From positions 3,906,001 through 3,970,000 of the forward strand of contig NC_070561.1 in assembly GCF_026914185.1 (NCBI RefSeq): a stretch of DNA of 64,000 nucleotides, given 5' to 3'. The stretch comes from Puccinia triticina (taxonomy: Eukaryota; Basidiomycota; Pucciniomycetes; Pucciniales; Pucciniaceae). Both the position numbers and the translations under genes were made by a program. The notes under the pieces were generated by a model that saw nothing but the letters and a program-made list of their open reading frames with translations, did no database searches and had not been told where the DNA came from. Positions 46,675 to 57,299 of this stretch are shown here, in pieces. Every line of letters starts with the position of its first letter. Position 1 is the stretch's first letter.

Positions 46675-48439
46675 GGGAGTTGAAAAATTGACTCCCAGGA
46701 ATTAATAAATCGACTCCCAAACGTCGTTTACGTCGCGCGGCCCCAAAAGCATTTTGGGAGTTGATTTATTAATTCCCCTCTCGAGGATGGGAGTCGATAC
46801 ATTAATTTAACAAGAAATGACGGAATATACAAAAAAAAATATCTTGTCACTGTTGTACCCAAAAGCCCTGAAGGCTTTACAGCAATATAAATACACTCTT
46901 TAGAGAATATTTTGAGCTTCACGGCATTAGTACTCCTCAGGGAGACCCTGTGTAGCCGGGGGCAGATTTGGTGGATTTCCTACTAAGGCAAACCCCCGAA
47001 ACCTTATCTACGGTACTCCAAATGGCCCCAAATTTTCTTAGCTATAAGATTACACTCTTTAAAACATATTTTAAGCCTCACAGCATTATTACTCCTCAGG
47101 GAGACCCTGTGTAGCCGGGGGGCGGATTTGGCCAATTTCCTACTAAGGCAAACCCCCGAAACGTTATCTACGGTGCTCCAAATGGCCCCAAATTTTTTTA
47201 GCTAGAAAAATAAACTCTTTAGAGAATATTTTGAGCTTCACGGCATTAGTACTCCTCAGGGAGACCCTGTGTAGCCAGGGGCAGATTTGGCGGATTTCCT
47301 ACTAAGGTAAACCCCCGAAACCTTATCTACGGTGCTCCAAACGGCCCCAAATTTTTTCTGCTATAAGAATACACTCTCTAGAAAACATTATAAGCTCCAA
47401 GGAGGTATTACACATCAGGTACACCTTCTATTGACCGTGGTGTAGCGTGGCGCAGCGCAAATGCGCTATTTTTTAGCGTAGCGTGAGCGCAATCGCGCGC
47501 ATCAGCGCTAAAGCTACGCGCAAAGGATGAAAAGCTACTTTAGCTTATAGTGTAGTGTTAGCGCAGATACCTGTGATTGCCCTAATGCTACACAAAAAAA
47601 TAGTGCATTTGCGCTGCGCTACGCTACACCACGGCCAATAGAAGGTGTACCTGATGTGTAATACCTCCTTGGAGCTTATAATGTTTTCTAGAGAGTGTAT
47701 TCTTATAGCAGAAAAAATTTGGGGCCGTTTGGAGCACCGTAGATAAGGTTTCGGGGGTTTACCTTAGTAGGAAATCCGCCAAATCTGCCCCTGGCTACAC
47801 AGGGTCTCCCTGAGGAGTACTAATGCCGTGAAGCTCAAAATATTCTCTAAAGAGTTTATTTTTCTAGCTAAAAAAATTTGGGGCCATTTGGAGCACCGTA
47901 GATAACGTTTCGGGGGTTTGCCTTAGTAGGAAATCGGCCAAATCCGCCCCCCGGCTACACAGGGTCTCCCTGAGGAGTAATAATGCTGTGAGGCTTAAAA
48001 TATGTTTTAAAAAGTGTAATCTTATAGCTAAGAAAATTTGGGGCCATTTGGAGTACCGTAGATAAGGTTTCGGGGGTTTGCCTTAGTAGGAAATCCACCA
48101 AATCTGCCCCCGGCTACACAGGGTCTCCCTGAGGAGTACTAATGCCGTGAAGCTCAAAATATTCTCTAAAGAGTGTATTTATATTGCTGTAAAGCCTTTA
48201 GGGCTTTTGGGTACAACAGTGACAAGATATTTTTTTTTTGTATATTCCGTCATTTTTTGTTAAATTAATGTATCGACTCCCATCCTTGAGAGGGGAATTA
48301 ATAAATCGACTCCCAAAATGCTTTTGGGGCCGCGCGAGGTCGCGCGGACCCGGGGGAGACGTCCCGAGACGGTCCGCGCGACGTAAACGACGTTTGGGAG
48401 TCGATTTATTAATTCCTGGGAGTCGATTTTTCAACTCCC
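46675..48439. mobile_element. Giant palindrome element, 1,765 bp, 8-bp target duplication
   Basis: Ends GGGAGTTGAAAAAT and its complement. TTAGTTAT flanks both sides exactly (46667-46674, 48440-48447). Arms of about 750-850 bp are near-identical inverted copies. Each arm holds three tandem units of about 160 bp (left starts at about 46932, 47091 and 47251, each with ACTCCTCAGGGAGACCCTG). The centre, about 47430-47645, is itself a small GTAGCG-rich inverted element. One extra GC-rich stretch (about 48325-48380) is present only in the right arm. No coding. Confidence 0.93.
47430..47645. mobile_element. Small GTAGCG-rich MITE at the centre of the palindrome
   Basis: CCGTGGTGTAGCGT near 47438 and ACGCTACACCACGG near 47622 are inverted. 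Next to them lies GCGCAGCGCAAATGC with its complement. Composition matches the blocks at 18438 and 31795. Confidence 0.7.
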
Positions 48440-48555
48440 TTAGTTATTTCTTTTTTATTATCCGCCCCACCCATAACTTTTTTTTTAACAAGCACAATGT
48501 GTGTAAAAATTTGATATCAAAGAGAATTGTACATAAATTGAACCCCTTAAAATTT

Positions 48556-50289
48556 ACGGATGTACTTTGCGCACTGCAAAAAACTTGTCGCGCACTGCAG
48601 GGGGCTCCCGGCCACAGTGCGCAGTAGCTCAAAACGCTTCGCGCACTGCAGATGAAAAGCTTGAAAATCCCCCTTTTTTTTTCTGCCAGCTGGCAGAGGG
48701 GATTTTTCTTGCCCCTCCTCCATTTTCTTGGGGTATTTGGACCCCTCAGCATGACATAGAAAAAGGATGATAAAGAAATACAAAAACTAGGCAGAGCGCC
48801 TCCCCGGGATGCACCCCCCGTGGATTTTCAACATGCCAAAAGTTGGATTGGGTACACAGCCCCTCGAAAACAGAGTTCGAGGGGCAGAAGTACATACCCC
48901 ATGACTTCGCCGTGCCGATGGCCGGCACAGGCTGGTCCCGGAGCGGAGTACAACATGCAAACTCCCCCGATGACCGGCCAGCACACAGGGGGAGTGCAAA
49001 TCACCGGTCATCGAGTGGATTAAGCACTCCTCTTGATGACTGGAACGGTCCCGGTCATCAAGAGGGCTAAATGGTCATCTTGATGACCGGGAACGTTCCA
49101 GTCATCAAGAGGGCGAAATGGTCCTCTCAATGACCGGGAACGTTCCGGTCATCAAGAAGGCCAAATGATCCTCTTGATGACCGGAACCGTTCCAGTTATC
49201 GAGACTCAGAGCATTAAACCCTCTTCTCGATGAACGGGTCCATTCCGGTAATCGAGAGGAGGAAACACTCCTCCTCTCAACGACTGGAACAGACCCGGTC
49301 ATCAAGAGGAGTCTTTAATCTTCTCTCAATGACCTGGGGAAGTAAAGAGCCCGGTCATCAAGAGTGATCCTCCTCTCGATGGCCGGGTCTGTTCCGGTCA
49401 TTGAGAGGAGTAAAGACTCCCCTCAATGACCGGAGGGAACCGTTCATCACTCCTCTCCTTGAACAGTTCTCTCCGGCCATTGAGGGAGTGCTTCTCCTCT
49501 CGGTGACCGGAGCAGACCCGTTCATCAAGCGGATTAAGTTTTGATGACCAGGTCTGCTCCGGTCACCAAGAGTTTCTCCTCTCGATGACCGGGACTGTTC
49601 CGGTCATCGAGAGGTTTGTTTACTCTTCTCGATGACCGGGACCGTTACGGCCATCGAGAGGTGTGTTTACTCCTCTCGATGACCGGGACCGTTCCGGTCA
49701 TCAAGAGGTGTGTGTACTCCTCTCGATGACCAGAACAGTCCCGTTCATGGAGAGGTGTGTTTACTTCTCTCGATGACCGGGACCGTTCCAGTCATCGAGA
49801 GGACTGCTTAATCCACTCGATGACCGGTGATTTGCACTCCCCCTGTGTGCTGGCCGGTCATCGGGGGAGTTTGCATGTTGTACTCCGCTCCGGGACCAGC
49901 CTGTGCCGGTCATCGGCACGGCGAAGTCATGGGGTATGTACTTCTGCCCCTCGAACTCTGTTTTCGAGGGGCTGTGTACCCGATCCATGGACTTTTGGCA
50001 GGTTGAAAATCCACGGGGGGTGCGCCCCGGGGAGGCACTCCGCTTAGTTTTTTTTATTTCTTTATCATCCTTTTTCTACATCATGCTGAGGGGTCCAAAT
50101 ACCCCAAGAAAATGGAGGAGGGGCAAGAAAAATCCCCTCTGCTGGCTGGCAGAAAAAAAAAGGGGATTTTCAAGCTTTTTCATTTGCAGTGCGCGAAGCG
50201 TTTTGAGCTACCGCGCACTGTGGCTGGGACGTCGAGTGGACGCCCCCTGCAGTGCGCAACGAGTTTTTTGCAGTGCGCGAAGTACATCC
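48556..50289. mobile_element. Foldback element, 1,734 bp, with a palindromic satellite core
   Basis: Ends like the 760-bp foldback: ACGGATGTACTTTGCGCACT on the left, the complement of TGGATGTACTTCGCGCACTG on the right. Arms are about 430 bp and mirror each other through GGGGTCCAAATACC and CCCCTCGAA. TAAAATTT (48548-48555) and AAAAATTT (50290-50297) form a 7/8 target duplication. The core, about 49000-49840, is a TGACCGGGA/TCCCGGTCAT-type palindromic satellite. Open frames in the arms are mirror shadows. Confidence 0.88.
49000..49840. repeat. Palindromic TGACCGG satellite (foldback core)
   Basis: Units of the form CTCGATGACCGGGAC...TCCGGTCATCGAGAG separated by spacers such as GTGTGTTTACTC. 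It is the same motif as 34080-35460 with a GGGAC-type centre. Confidence 0.88.
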
Positions 50290-50312
50290 AAAAATTTATA
50301 GAAAAAGTGTAC

Positions 50313-50740
50313 CATCAAAACATGAGATATGAGGGGTGCACGTTTTATGATCCACCATATTCAACTGTTGTTTCCCACACACCACATGCATAAAAATTTC
50401 AGATCACAGATAAATATGCATAAAATGATGCCCCTGAAAGTTTTAGCAATATTTTGCCATCCAAACATGAGATATGAGGGGTGCACAGACAGAGTAGGAA
50501 AATTTCTGCTAACTGTAAAACTTTTTTGCTACGGACTCAAACAGTATGAAACTTCCAGGAATATTTTAATGATGTATATTATCTGTGCTATTAAATTATT
50601 AGCAATAGTATGTCATCATAACATGAGATATAAGGGGGGTGTGATTGGCTCAGTAGGAAATTACCGCTAACTGTATAAGTTTTTTGTTACACAACCAAAC
50701 AGTCTAAAAAGCTCAGGGATATTTATATGTTGTGTATAAT
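50313..50740. repeat. Three degenerate tandem units of about 150 bp
   Basis: Units start at about 50313, 50458 and 50614, each with CAT(C/A)AAACATGAGATAT-like sequence followed by AGGGGTG. They diverge through indels. Non-coding. Confidence 0.75.
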
Positions 50741-51070
50741 CTGTTACCCCACCACTGACTGGAGGTAAGTGCTCCTTCTGCAGAGCCAACTCAGATAGAG
50801 GAAGTTGACATTGTAGCACATGATTCAGAACGTAGCACACAAAGCATCCCAGTACATCACCAAACCATGAGGCATAAAACAAGAAGCAGCTCAACGTGAG
50901 AGAAATAGTGCAACCACCAAAACAAACACACTAAGATTCAGATGCTGACTACTCCTTGTGTTATTCCTTAGCGTTTTTGGTTCTCTCCGCTCATCACACC
51001 ATGAAAAAACTGAGGGTACTAGGTGGTAGATGATGTGAAGCTAACTCAAGCCTTAACTTCAACCATAAAC
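50741..51070. other. Spacer
   Basis: AT-rich; nothing recognised. Confidence 0.5.
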
Positions 51071-51429
51071 TTAGAGCATCTTTAATGGAGCCGTGATTGG
51101 GTGTTTCGCAGCCCGGGTTCCTTTTTGCGCTCCAACGGACCCGCAGAACAACCCTGGGAACATTTCCAGGGGAAGTCAAACCTGCAATCACCTACACCAC
51201 GGTTCCTGCCGGATGTCCATGGGACATACCTTTGGAAATGTCCCTGAGCATCCAGCTCTTGCAGGGCACAAAAAGTCTGCAGGATATTACTCTTCATGAC
51301 AGATGCATATGTATCCCAATTAAGTATTCTCTGGATGGTCTCCAAGCATCCGCTGGATGGTATGTAAATGTCCATTGGACATCTGAAACACTCCTTGTAT
51401 TGCCAAAATGTTAGCCCAGCTGGCACAGC

Positions 51430-51600
51430 AGGGCTTCAGAGGTCGCAGGGTGCTGGGGGGAACAGGCTGTGTAGTGACACGGGGGGAGCAGGGGAGAAGT
51501 AGGGCAAAGAGATGTGGCAAAGTGGGAAACCAATGAGTTGAACCCACGACCTCCAGGGAGTCAAGTGCGTACCAGATATGCCATGACACCAATAATGGAG
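51430..51600 (-). mobile_element. tRNA-derived SINE candidate
   Basis: On the minus strand TGGCATATCTGG near 51570 fits the Pol III A box at 11 of 12 positions. GGTTCAACTC about 39 bp on fits the B box. The downstream DNA is pyrimidine-rich. No tRNA clover-leaf closes fully, so this is not a tRNA gene. Ends were not defined. Confidence 0.4.
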
Positions 51601-51615
51601 GCCTCCATACACTAA

Positions 51616-51810
51616 GGGTGTTCAAAGTTTAAATCATAAAATTTTCAATGTATAAAATCATAAAATCATAAAACTTTCAAGTGATGATTTCTGTGTACCA
51701 TTCTGGAAATGTTGCTCTAATTTGAGTGCTTGGGTGCAACATATTTTTTCAGCTTAGAATTTTATGATTTTATGGTGTTATGATTTTATGCAAGTCAACT
51801 TTGAACACCC
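51616..51810. mobile_element. 195-bp MITE, TAA target duplication
   Basis: GGGTGTTCAAAGTT at the left and its complement at the right. TAA lies on both sides (51613-51615, 51811-51813). The interior is mostly TAAAATCATAAAATC-like sequence. Confidence 0.85.
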
Positions 51811-52284
51811 TAACTACATTAGATGACTAGAATTGGGCCCAAACATATTTTGGATACTCTTGCTGGAGTATCCAATGGATGCTTGAATTTTTGGACTGGC
51901 AAGATGTCCATTGGACATTCTCAATTGGGAGTGTCCAGAAATTTCAAATTTCCAATGGATGGTTTTGAATGCCAAGCATCACTTGGATGCTTCTGGAAGC
52001 GTCCAAGGGATTCTCAGTGCATGTGACGTCCTCTGGATGCTCCCTGGGCATCCTCTGGATGCTTCTCAATCAGAAACATCCACAGGATATAGTGCATTTG
52101 CAGAAAGGCTCCCTGTGGTGTACTGACTTCTGCAGGTCGCCTGCCGGACACAATTGACCACACACACCTCCATTTGCTTGTCTTCATACCTCCCAAAGAT
52201 GGACAACATGGTATCTGCACATGCACCAAATTCTACTTGTAGCTCACCAAGCAATAAACAAATGCTTCATCAATTGAATCAACA

Positions 52285-52590
52285 AGCCTCCTCTTGATAA
52301 TGGGGTCTTTTCCAGTCATTGAGAGGAGTAAACACTCCCCTTTATGACTGGGTCTGTTCCGGTCATCAAGAGGAGTAAACATTCCCCTTGATGACCGGGT
52401 CTGTTCTGTTCATCAAGAGCAGTGTTTACTCCACTTGATGACCGGGTTCACTCCTGTCATCTGGATGCTTGTGTTGTTCTCTCCAGTCTCAGGTCATCAA
52501 GAGGAGTATAATAAAAGATAACTCCTCTCAATGACTGGTCTGCTTAGGTCATTGAGAGGAGTGTTTCCTTCTCTCAATGATGGGGTTTGC
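52285..52590. repeat. Diverged TGACCGG palindromic satellite block
   Basis: Units such as CCCTTGATGACCGGGTCTGT with TCATCAAGAGGAG. It continues on the other side of the 52595-54880 insertion at 54885-54965. Confidence 0.8.
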
Positions 52591-52594
52591 TTTG

Positions 52595-54880
52595 CACCAG
52601 GCGAGATATGTTCCCACTCCCCAGGGAGTGCCAGAGCTGAATTTTATGTGAGTTTTGGTCGGATGTGAGCCTGATGTGGATTAGTAACTCATCCCCAAAA
52701 TAGTAAATTGGATGGAGAAGTTAGTGAAAAGTCAGTCACAATTGATTTGGAAGTCAACACAATGTTGTGTAGAATTCTTTTGTTTTCTATGTGCAACTGT
52801 AGGAAGAAATATGATGAAATGATATTTCACCAAAGTCCAACTCATCAATTGCTCCTGTTTACTGATTTTTAAGGATAGCAAAGCAAAATTCCCATTCTCA
52901 AAAGTAATTCCTCCAAAAAAATGGGTTTCTTGTAATTCACATTATATGCCCTGATGTACAAAATTAAAATAAAAGTCGACTTGGTATTATTGGGTTTAGA
53001 TTTTTGGAATGTGGTAATGTTGCAGTCATTGAAATTGAAACCCATTTTCTTGGAAATGCGGGAATTAATTTGAATTTGGCTGATAAAAATGACAAAAAAC
53101 TGTTTGAATAGGGTGAAAGTCTGAGTTAAGTCAAGGTTGGATTGCGGTGCCAATGCACTTTGGCCATATATCCTGTCCTCCTCACAAAAATGATCTAGTG
53201 AATTTTGTATTTTTTTGCTTTTCAAAATTCTCATGTGCACATGCAAGTTAACCTTTTTGCACTTTGCTAATAGTCACCCTGATGTACGCGCGTTGTAAGA
53301 CTCAAAAGTGGTTGTGAAACCCTTTTGCTGAATGGAGAAGGGGATGATGGAGGTGCAAACTCTGCCCTTCTATACTATCAGATAACAAGACCCACCAAGC
53401 TAAGCTTGGCAAGTTTTAATCAAGTGATAGGTCTGGTCTAGTTCCAGATGAAGTTGTTCGATGACAGGTATGTGAGAGTTGAGAGGATTTATGATGATGG
53501 AAAGGGTGAAAGTTGACTTGATGTTTCCGGTGGGGGTTGAACACAGGTCCTTGAGAGGGTAATATAAGAAGTTGAGAAGAGTGTCTGGACTGAGAAGGGT
53601 ATATGTCTTAGTCGGGAGTTGAACCAGGAACCGGGTAACTCGTGACAGGTGCGTGATATGCAACCAGTGATATGAGAGTATGAGAATATGAGAGTGAGCT
53701 CAGTGGTTATTGCAGATAAGAGGGATGATATGGTATGTTATAAAAGTGTAAGGGTGATGATAATGGCTAATGGGTGATATCTGTATAACTGGTGGGTACT
53801 GAACTGAGGGAAAAACAACTGGGGGAGAGAGCTCCTTATATAGACAAATGTGAGGGATTTTAGCTACAAGGGGGACCCTGGATGAGGGATTTTAGCTGGT
53901 GGGCTGCATACAAGTGGTGTCAGAAGATATTAAATACAGGCAGAAAGTGGGGTGAGAAATGAAAGATGATGTCATACTGATGCAAGGAGTGCATAAACAA
54001 AGCAGGGAAATGTCAAATACAGGGGTAATTCATGCAAGGGGTGCATGAGTGGTGTCAGACTAATGCAAGGAGTGCAGAAATGGGGTCAGAAGACTGCATG
54101 CAGCTGCAAGGGGTGCATAAATGAGGCGGGGACATGTCAAATACAGAAGAAATGGGGTTGGTCCCCTGCATAAGCAGTGGAGATAAGAGGGATAGAAAAG
54201 ATTATGTGTTTGGCTGGGGCTGAGTATGTGTATACCTGGGAAAGGTGACTTGAGGAGTGTGACAGGTTAATGACTGAGGCTGGCCGTGTCCATGAGGGTC
54301 CAAGAGGGTGTAACTTCCAATCCTGCGGGGTTCCAGTGACGCTTCCAGTGGTGACTAGGGGTAAAATTTGCCGTAGAATCCATTTATGAGGTCTATTTGG
54401 TGGTATCTTGAGGCCTAGGGTGAGTAAATATATGTATGAGAAAAAACGTTTGATTTTTCACTTTTCCGTCTACCACAGCGTACATTGAGGTGGAAATATC
54501 ACAGGATGGGCCTTTCACAGCCACATGAAAAGTAACAAATTTGTTTTGAGACACCAATTTTCCCCCTGATGTACGCGAGTACATGAGGGGGAAAAAATCA
54601 CAGGCTGGGCCTTTCACATCTCCATGGAAAGGACACACTGGTCATGGAGCCAAGAAAGGACTATATTCTGGATGAGTTCTGGATGAATTATAGATGAGTT
54701 CTGGATGATTTTTTGGCAAGTTATGGTTTATTTCAGGATGATTTCCAACTGATTTCCACGCTGACTTCCAGTCTTGTTCATACCTATTCAATATTGCTTT
54801 ACCAAAGGCCTCCAGCACAGTTATGGAAAAAAGTTACGGTAAGGCACTCCCTGGGGAGTGGGAACATATCTCCCCTGGTG
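52595..54880. mobile_element. 2.29-kb inverted-terminal element nested in the satellite
   Basis: The left end starts CACCAGGCGAGATATGTTCC and the right end is the complement of CACCAGGGGAGATATGTTCC; about 36 bp match. The insertion cuts one satellite hairpin. The interior has a minus-strand promoter-like CTATATAAGGAGCTCTCTCC near 53840, a weak B-box-like GGTTCAACTCC near 53615, and a direct repeat pair at about 54480 and 54578 sharing GGGCCTTTCACA. No transposase seen. The target duplication is unclear (possibly TTG). Confidence 0.75.
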
Positions 54881-55123
54881 TTGGTCATTGATATACATGC
54901 GTCCTGATGACCAGAATATTCCAGTCATTGATGTGTGTGCATCCCAATGACTGGAATAAGGCTTGCAGAGGGTGGTGGGTGCTGCTTGAGGAGTGAGCTG
55001 TCATTTGGATTGCGGCTTAAACTGCCAGTCCATAATTGGAGCTGAGCCACGACTGCTGTGAAATGTGTTTGCGGGCCGGGGAACACAGGCCAACTGCCCC
55101 CCGGACCATTGGAGATGCTCTTA

Positions 55124-55966
55124 TGGACAAGGGGTAGAACCCCCTGATGATGACAAAGGGGCCATTGTCACTCAAGGGGAGTAATGTTGAGTACCACTGG
55201 AATTTCAGCATGTGTTACTGAATGTCACCTGACACCTATTCACATCAATTTTTTCATGGTGTCAAAAATATCAGCTGCTGTTCAGCTGTTGAATTTATAT
55301 TTCCTTTTCTATCTCTATTCTTGAGTCAGACCGTGACTTGCTCCCTGGGTACAAACTTATCCAAGATTCTTCATATCATTGTACCTAGTCCTTAGTTTAA
55401 TAGTCAACTAATCAGAAAGAATAAATCCTAGCTGTCTGATTTCTAACAGTCCGTCCATGGCTGGGTCATGATTACCCCCAACATCCCCAAACAGGATGAG
55501 GAAATCCAAAACAATCTCACAGCATACATACTTAATCTAGTATGTACTTATGATGTTTTTTTTGTGGCAATAACCATGGTTGATGCTCCAAAAGGGGAAT
55601 AGCTGAGGTTCCATTCATCTTGCCCTAGGATTTGGAATGATAGAGCCCAGATTTCCCCGCGCAATCTGGAAAAATCTGAGCTCCCAGGTTGACAGAAGTC
55701 CTCCAGTAAGTAGGAGGTCAGTTTTGATTTGGAGTCCATACAGGCCCAGCTGCTCATTTAATCATATCAAGTAGGGTTGTTTTCGTACAGAGAGTGCGTC
55801 AGACTCAAACCAGGAATTGGAGACAAGAAAAACCAGAGCACAGGCAAAGGAAAAGATCAAGAGGGAAAACAACTGTCAAGGCATGCACTCAAGTTTGCAT
55901 GCGTGGGCAACAAGTATCAAGTTGTGGATTGCTAGACCCATCTGGTTGTTCCAAGTGAGGAACCAG
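55124..55966. other. Spacer
   Basis: No gene recognised. Contains mixed AT-rich DNA up to the Mutator-like MITE. Confidence 0.4.
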
Positions 55967-55975
55967 CTATTATAA

Positions 55976-56554
55976 CGAACTTAACTAAAGTCCCTCTCTC
56001 GCCTGAGGCTTTGCCGGAGGGACTTATGACTTATCAGGAATTCTCGCGTGAGAGAACCAGATATTTCAGCCCTCATTTTGTTACATCCGCCGTATCTCAT
56101 GTAATTCTCAACCATCATTCACAAGACCAACTTTTTATACATTGCATGCTTTTTCTTATATTTTACACATTTTTCAGATTGTCTATTTCTTAACTCAAAG
56201 TTTTTAAACATTTGATTGAGAAAAGAATAATTCAATAAAAGTACAGCACTTTGGCTGAGCGCGCTCGGACCTTTTCTGTGTGATCCGGTCAATTTCTTCA
56301 AAAATGAGACTTTTCAAAAAATAAAAGAGGGATGAAGATTGAGGCAAGGGAGTCCAAAACTATATGAGAAGGAGGGGCAGATGCAGGTGTACCATCCACC
56401 AAAATCTTAGAAGGTTTACAATGGTCAGAAACGAGTTCTGGTGGTTCAAAGGAAATCACCACCAAAACGAAAATATCTCTCATGCAAGAATCCCTGATTA
56501 GTCATAAGTCCCTCCGGCAAAGCCTCAGGCAAGAGAGGGACTTAGTTAAGTTCG
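55976..56554. mobile_element. Mutator-like MITE, 579 bp, 9-bp target duplication
   Basis: CGAACTTAACT and AGTTAAGTTCG are at the ends, with inverted arms of about 85 bp running through CCTGAGGCTTTGCCGGAGGG. CTATTATAA flanks both sides exactly (55967-55975, 56555-56563). A 9-bp duplication is typical of MULE elements. Non-coding. Confidence 0.9.
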
Positions 56555-56597
56555 CTATTATAAGAAGCTCACACATTGAGCCCATCCGTGTCTGGGA

Positions 56598-57263
56598 TCA
56601 ATGGAATAAAGTACAGAAGCGGTCGGGAAGCCGCGGCGGGCCGGTGCGCGCGGATGTGGTGGCGGACGGCCTGAGCTTCTCGGCGACCGCCTGCAGGGAG
56701 CGCTCGATGTCCGGTCTCCAAGCGGCCCACACATCTTGGACGATGGCGAGCTCGGAGGCCTGCAAGCAGTCGGCCATCCCCTGGACCGTTTCCGAGGCTT
56801 GGCCGACGAAGAAGTCCAGACATTCGCGCAGATAGCCGATCGGCCAGCCGAGGTTAGGCGGCGCCGACGGGAGCTCCATCTGCTGGACGAGCTCCTGGGC
56901 CGTCTCGAAGATGTGACAGAAGCGCAGGGACAGCTGTCTGGGGAAGTAGATCTTCAACCGCTGGAGTCTGAACGACTTAAGCCCTTTGAGATCATGGTCA
57001 TCGGCCCGAAGCAGGAGGTATGCCGATTCCGGACATATGCACGAAACTTGCCGGATGGTTTGATCCAGACAGTGTTCGAGGCCCGCTTGGATCTGCAAGA
57101 CAGTCCGCAGCTTTGGCTCTGGGTCCTCGAGCAAGCCGGGGAGGTCTAGTGCTTGCAAGAGAGAGGCAAGGAGGCCTTGCAGGAAAGGCAGAACGATGGA
57201 CGGCAGCTGATTCGCGAAGCATCCCTGCGGGCCAGCGGTGTCAATGGAGAGCGCAGCGAGCAC
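56598..57263 (-). CDS. Hypothetical protein, possibly secreted, GC-rich
   Basis: A 221-codon minus frame with clearly higher GC than its surroundings. The start is a GTG; the frame extends upstream through AVITFSLVLAALSIDTAGP, which looks like a signal peptide core, but no ATG precedes it, so a first exon may be missing. The middle is Leu-rich and helical (IVLPFLQGLLASLLQALDLP; SETVQGMADCLQASELAIVQ). Its style recalls large uncharacterised secreted families in Puccinia, but I cannot name it. It ends at TGA 56598-56600 just inside the right flank of the Mutator-like MITE, so the C-terminus may be truncated. Confidence 0.45.
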   Translation of the reverse strand: MLAALSIDTAGPQGCFANQLPSIVLPFLQGLLASLLQALDLPGLLEDPEPKLRTVLQIQAGLEHCLDQTIRQVSCICPESAYLLLRADDHDLKGLKSFRLQRLKIYFPRQLSLRFCHIFETAQELVQQMELPSAPPNLGWPIGYLRECLDFFVGQASETVQGMADCLQASELAIVQDVWAAWRPDIERSLQAVAEKLRPSATTSARTGPPRLPDRFCTLFH

Positions 57264-57299
57264 CAGGGAAAATGTGATGACAGCTGGTGGTAGGTGACA

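Larger units (their letters stand above)
51074..55120. mobile_element. Harbinger/Tourist-type MITE with nested insertions
   Basis: GAGCATCTTTAATGG at 51074 and the complement of GAGCATCTCCAATGG at 55120 are inverted (13/15). TTA flanks both sides (51071-51073, 55121-55123), the standard PIF/Harbinger TWA target. Inside are a tRNA-like SINE candidate, a 195-bp MITE, two blocks of TGACCGG-type satellite (52285-52590, 54885-54965) and a 2.29-kb element splitting them. The two ends could belong to different elements, but the order fits one host MITE. Confidence 0.65.

Noticed and set aside
48787..50047. Open frames in the foldback arms (for example around 48820-49023 and 49761-49988)
   Set aside because: They are mirror translations of the two palindrome arms and have no family match.
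51530..51600. tRNA gene
   Set aside because: A and B box-like motifs are present but the acceptor and T stems do not close, so it is listed only as a SINE candidate.
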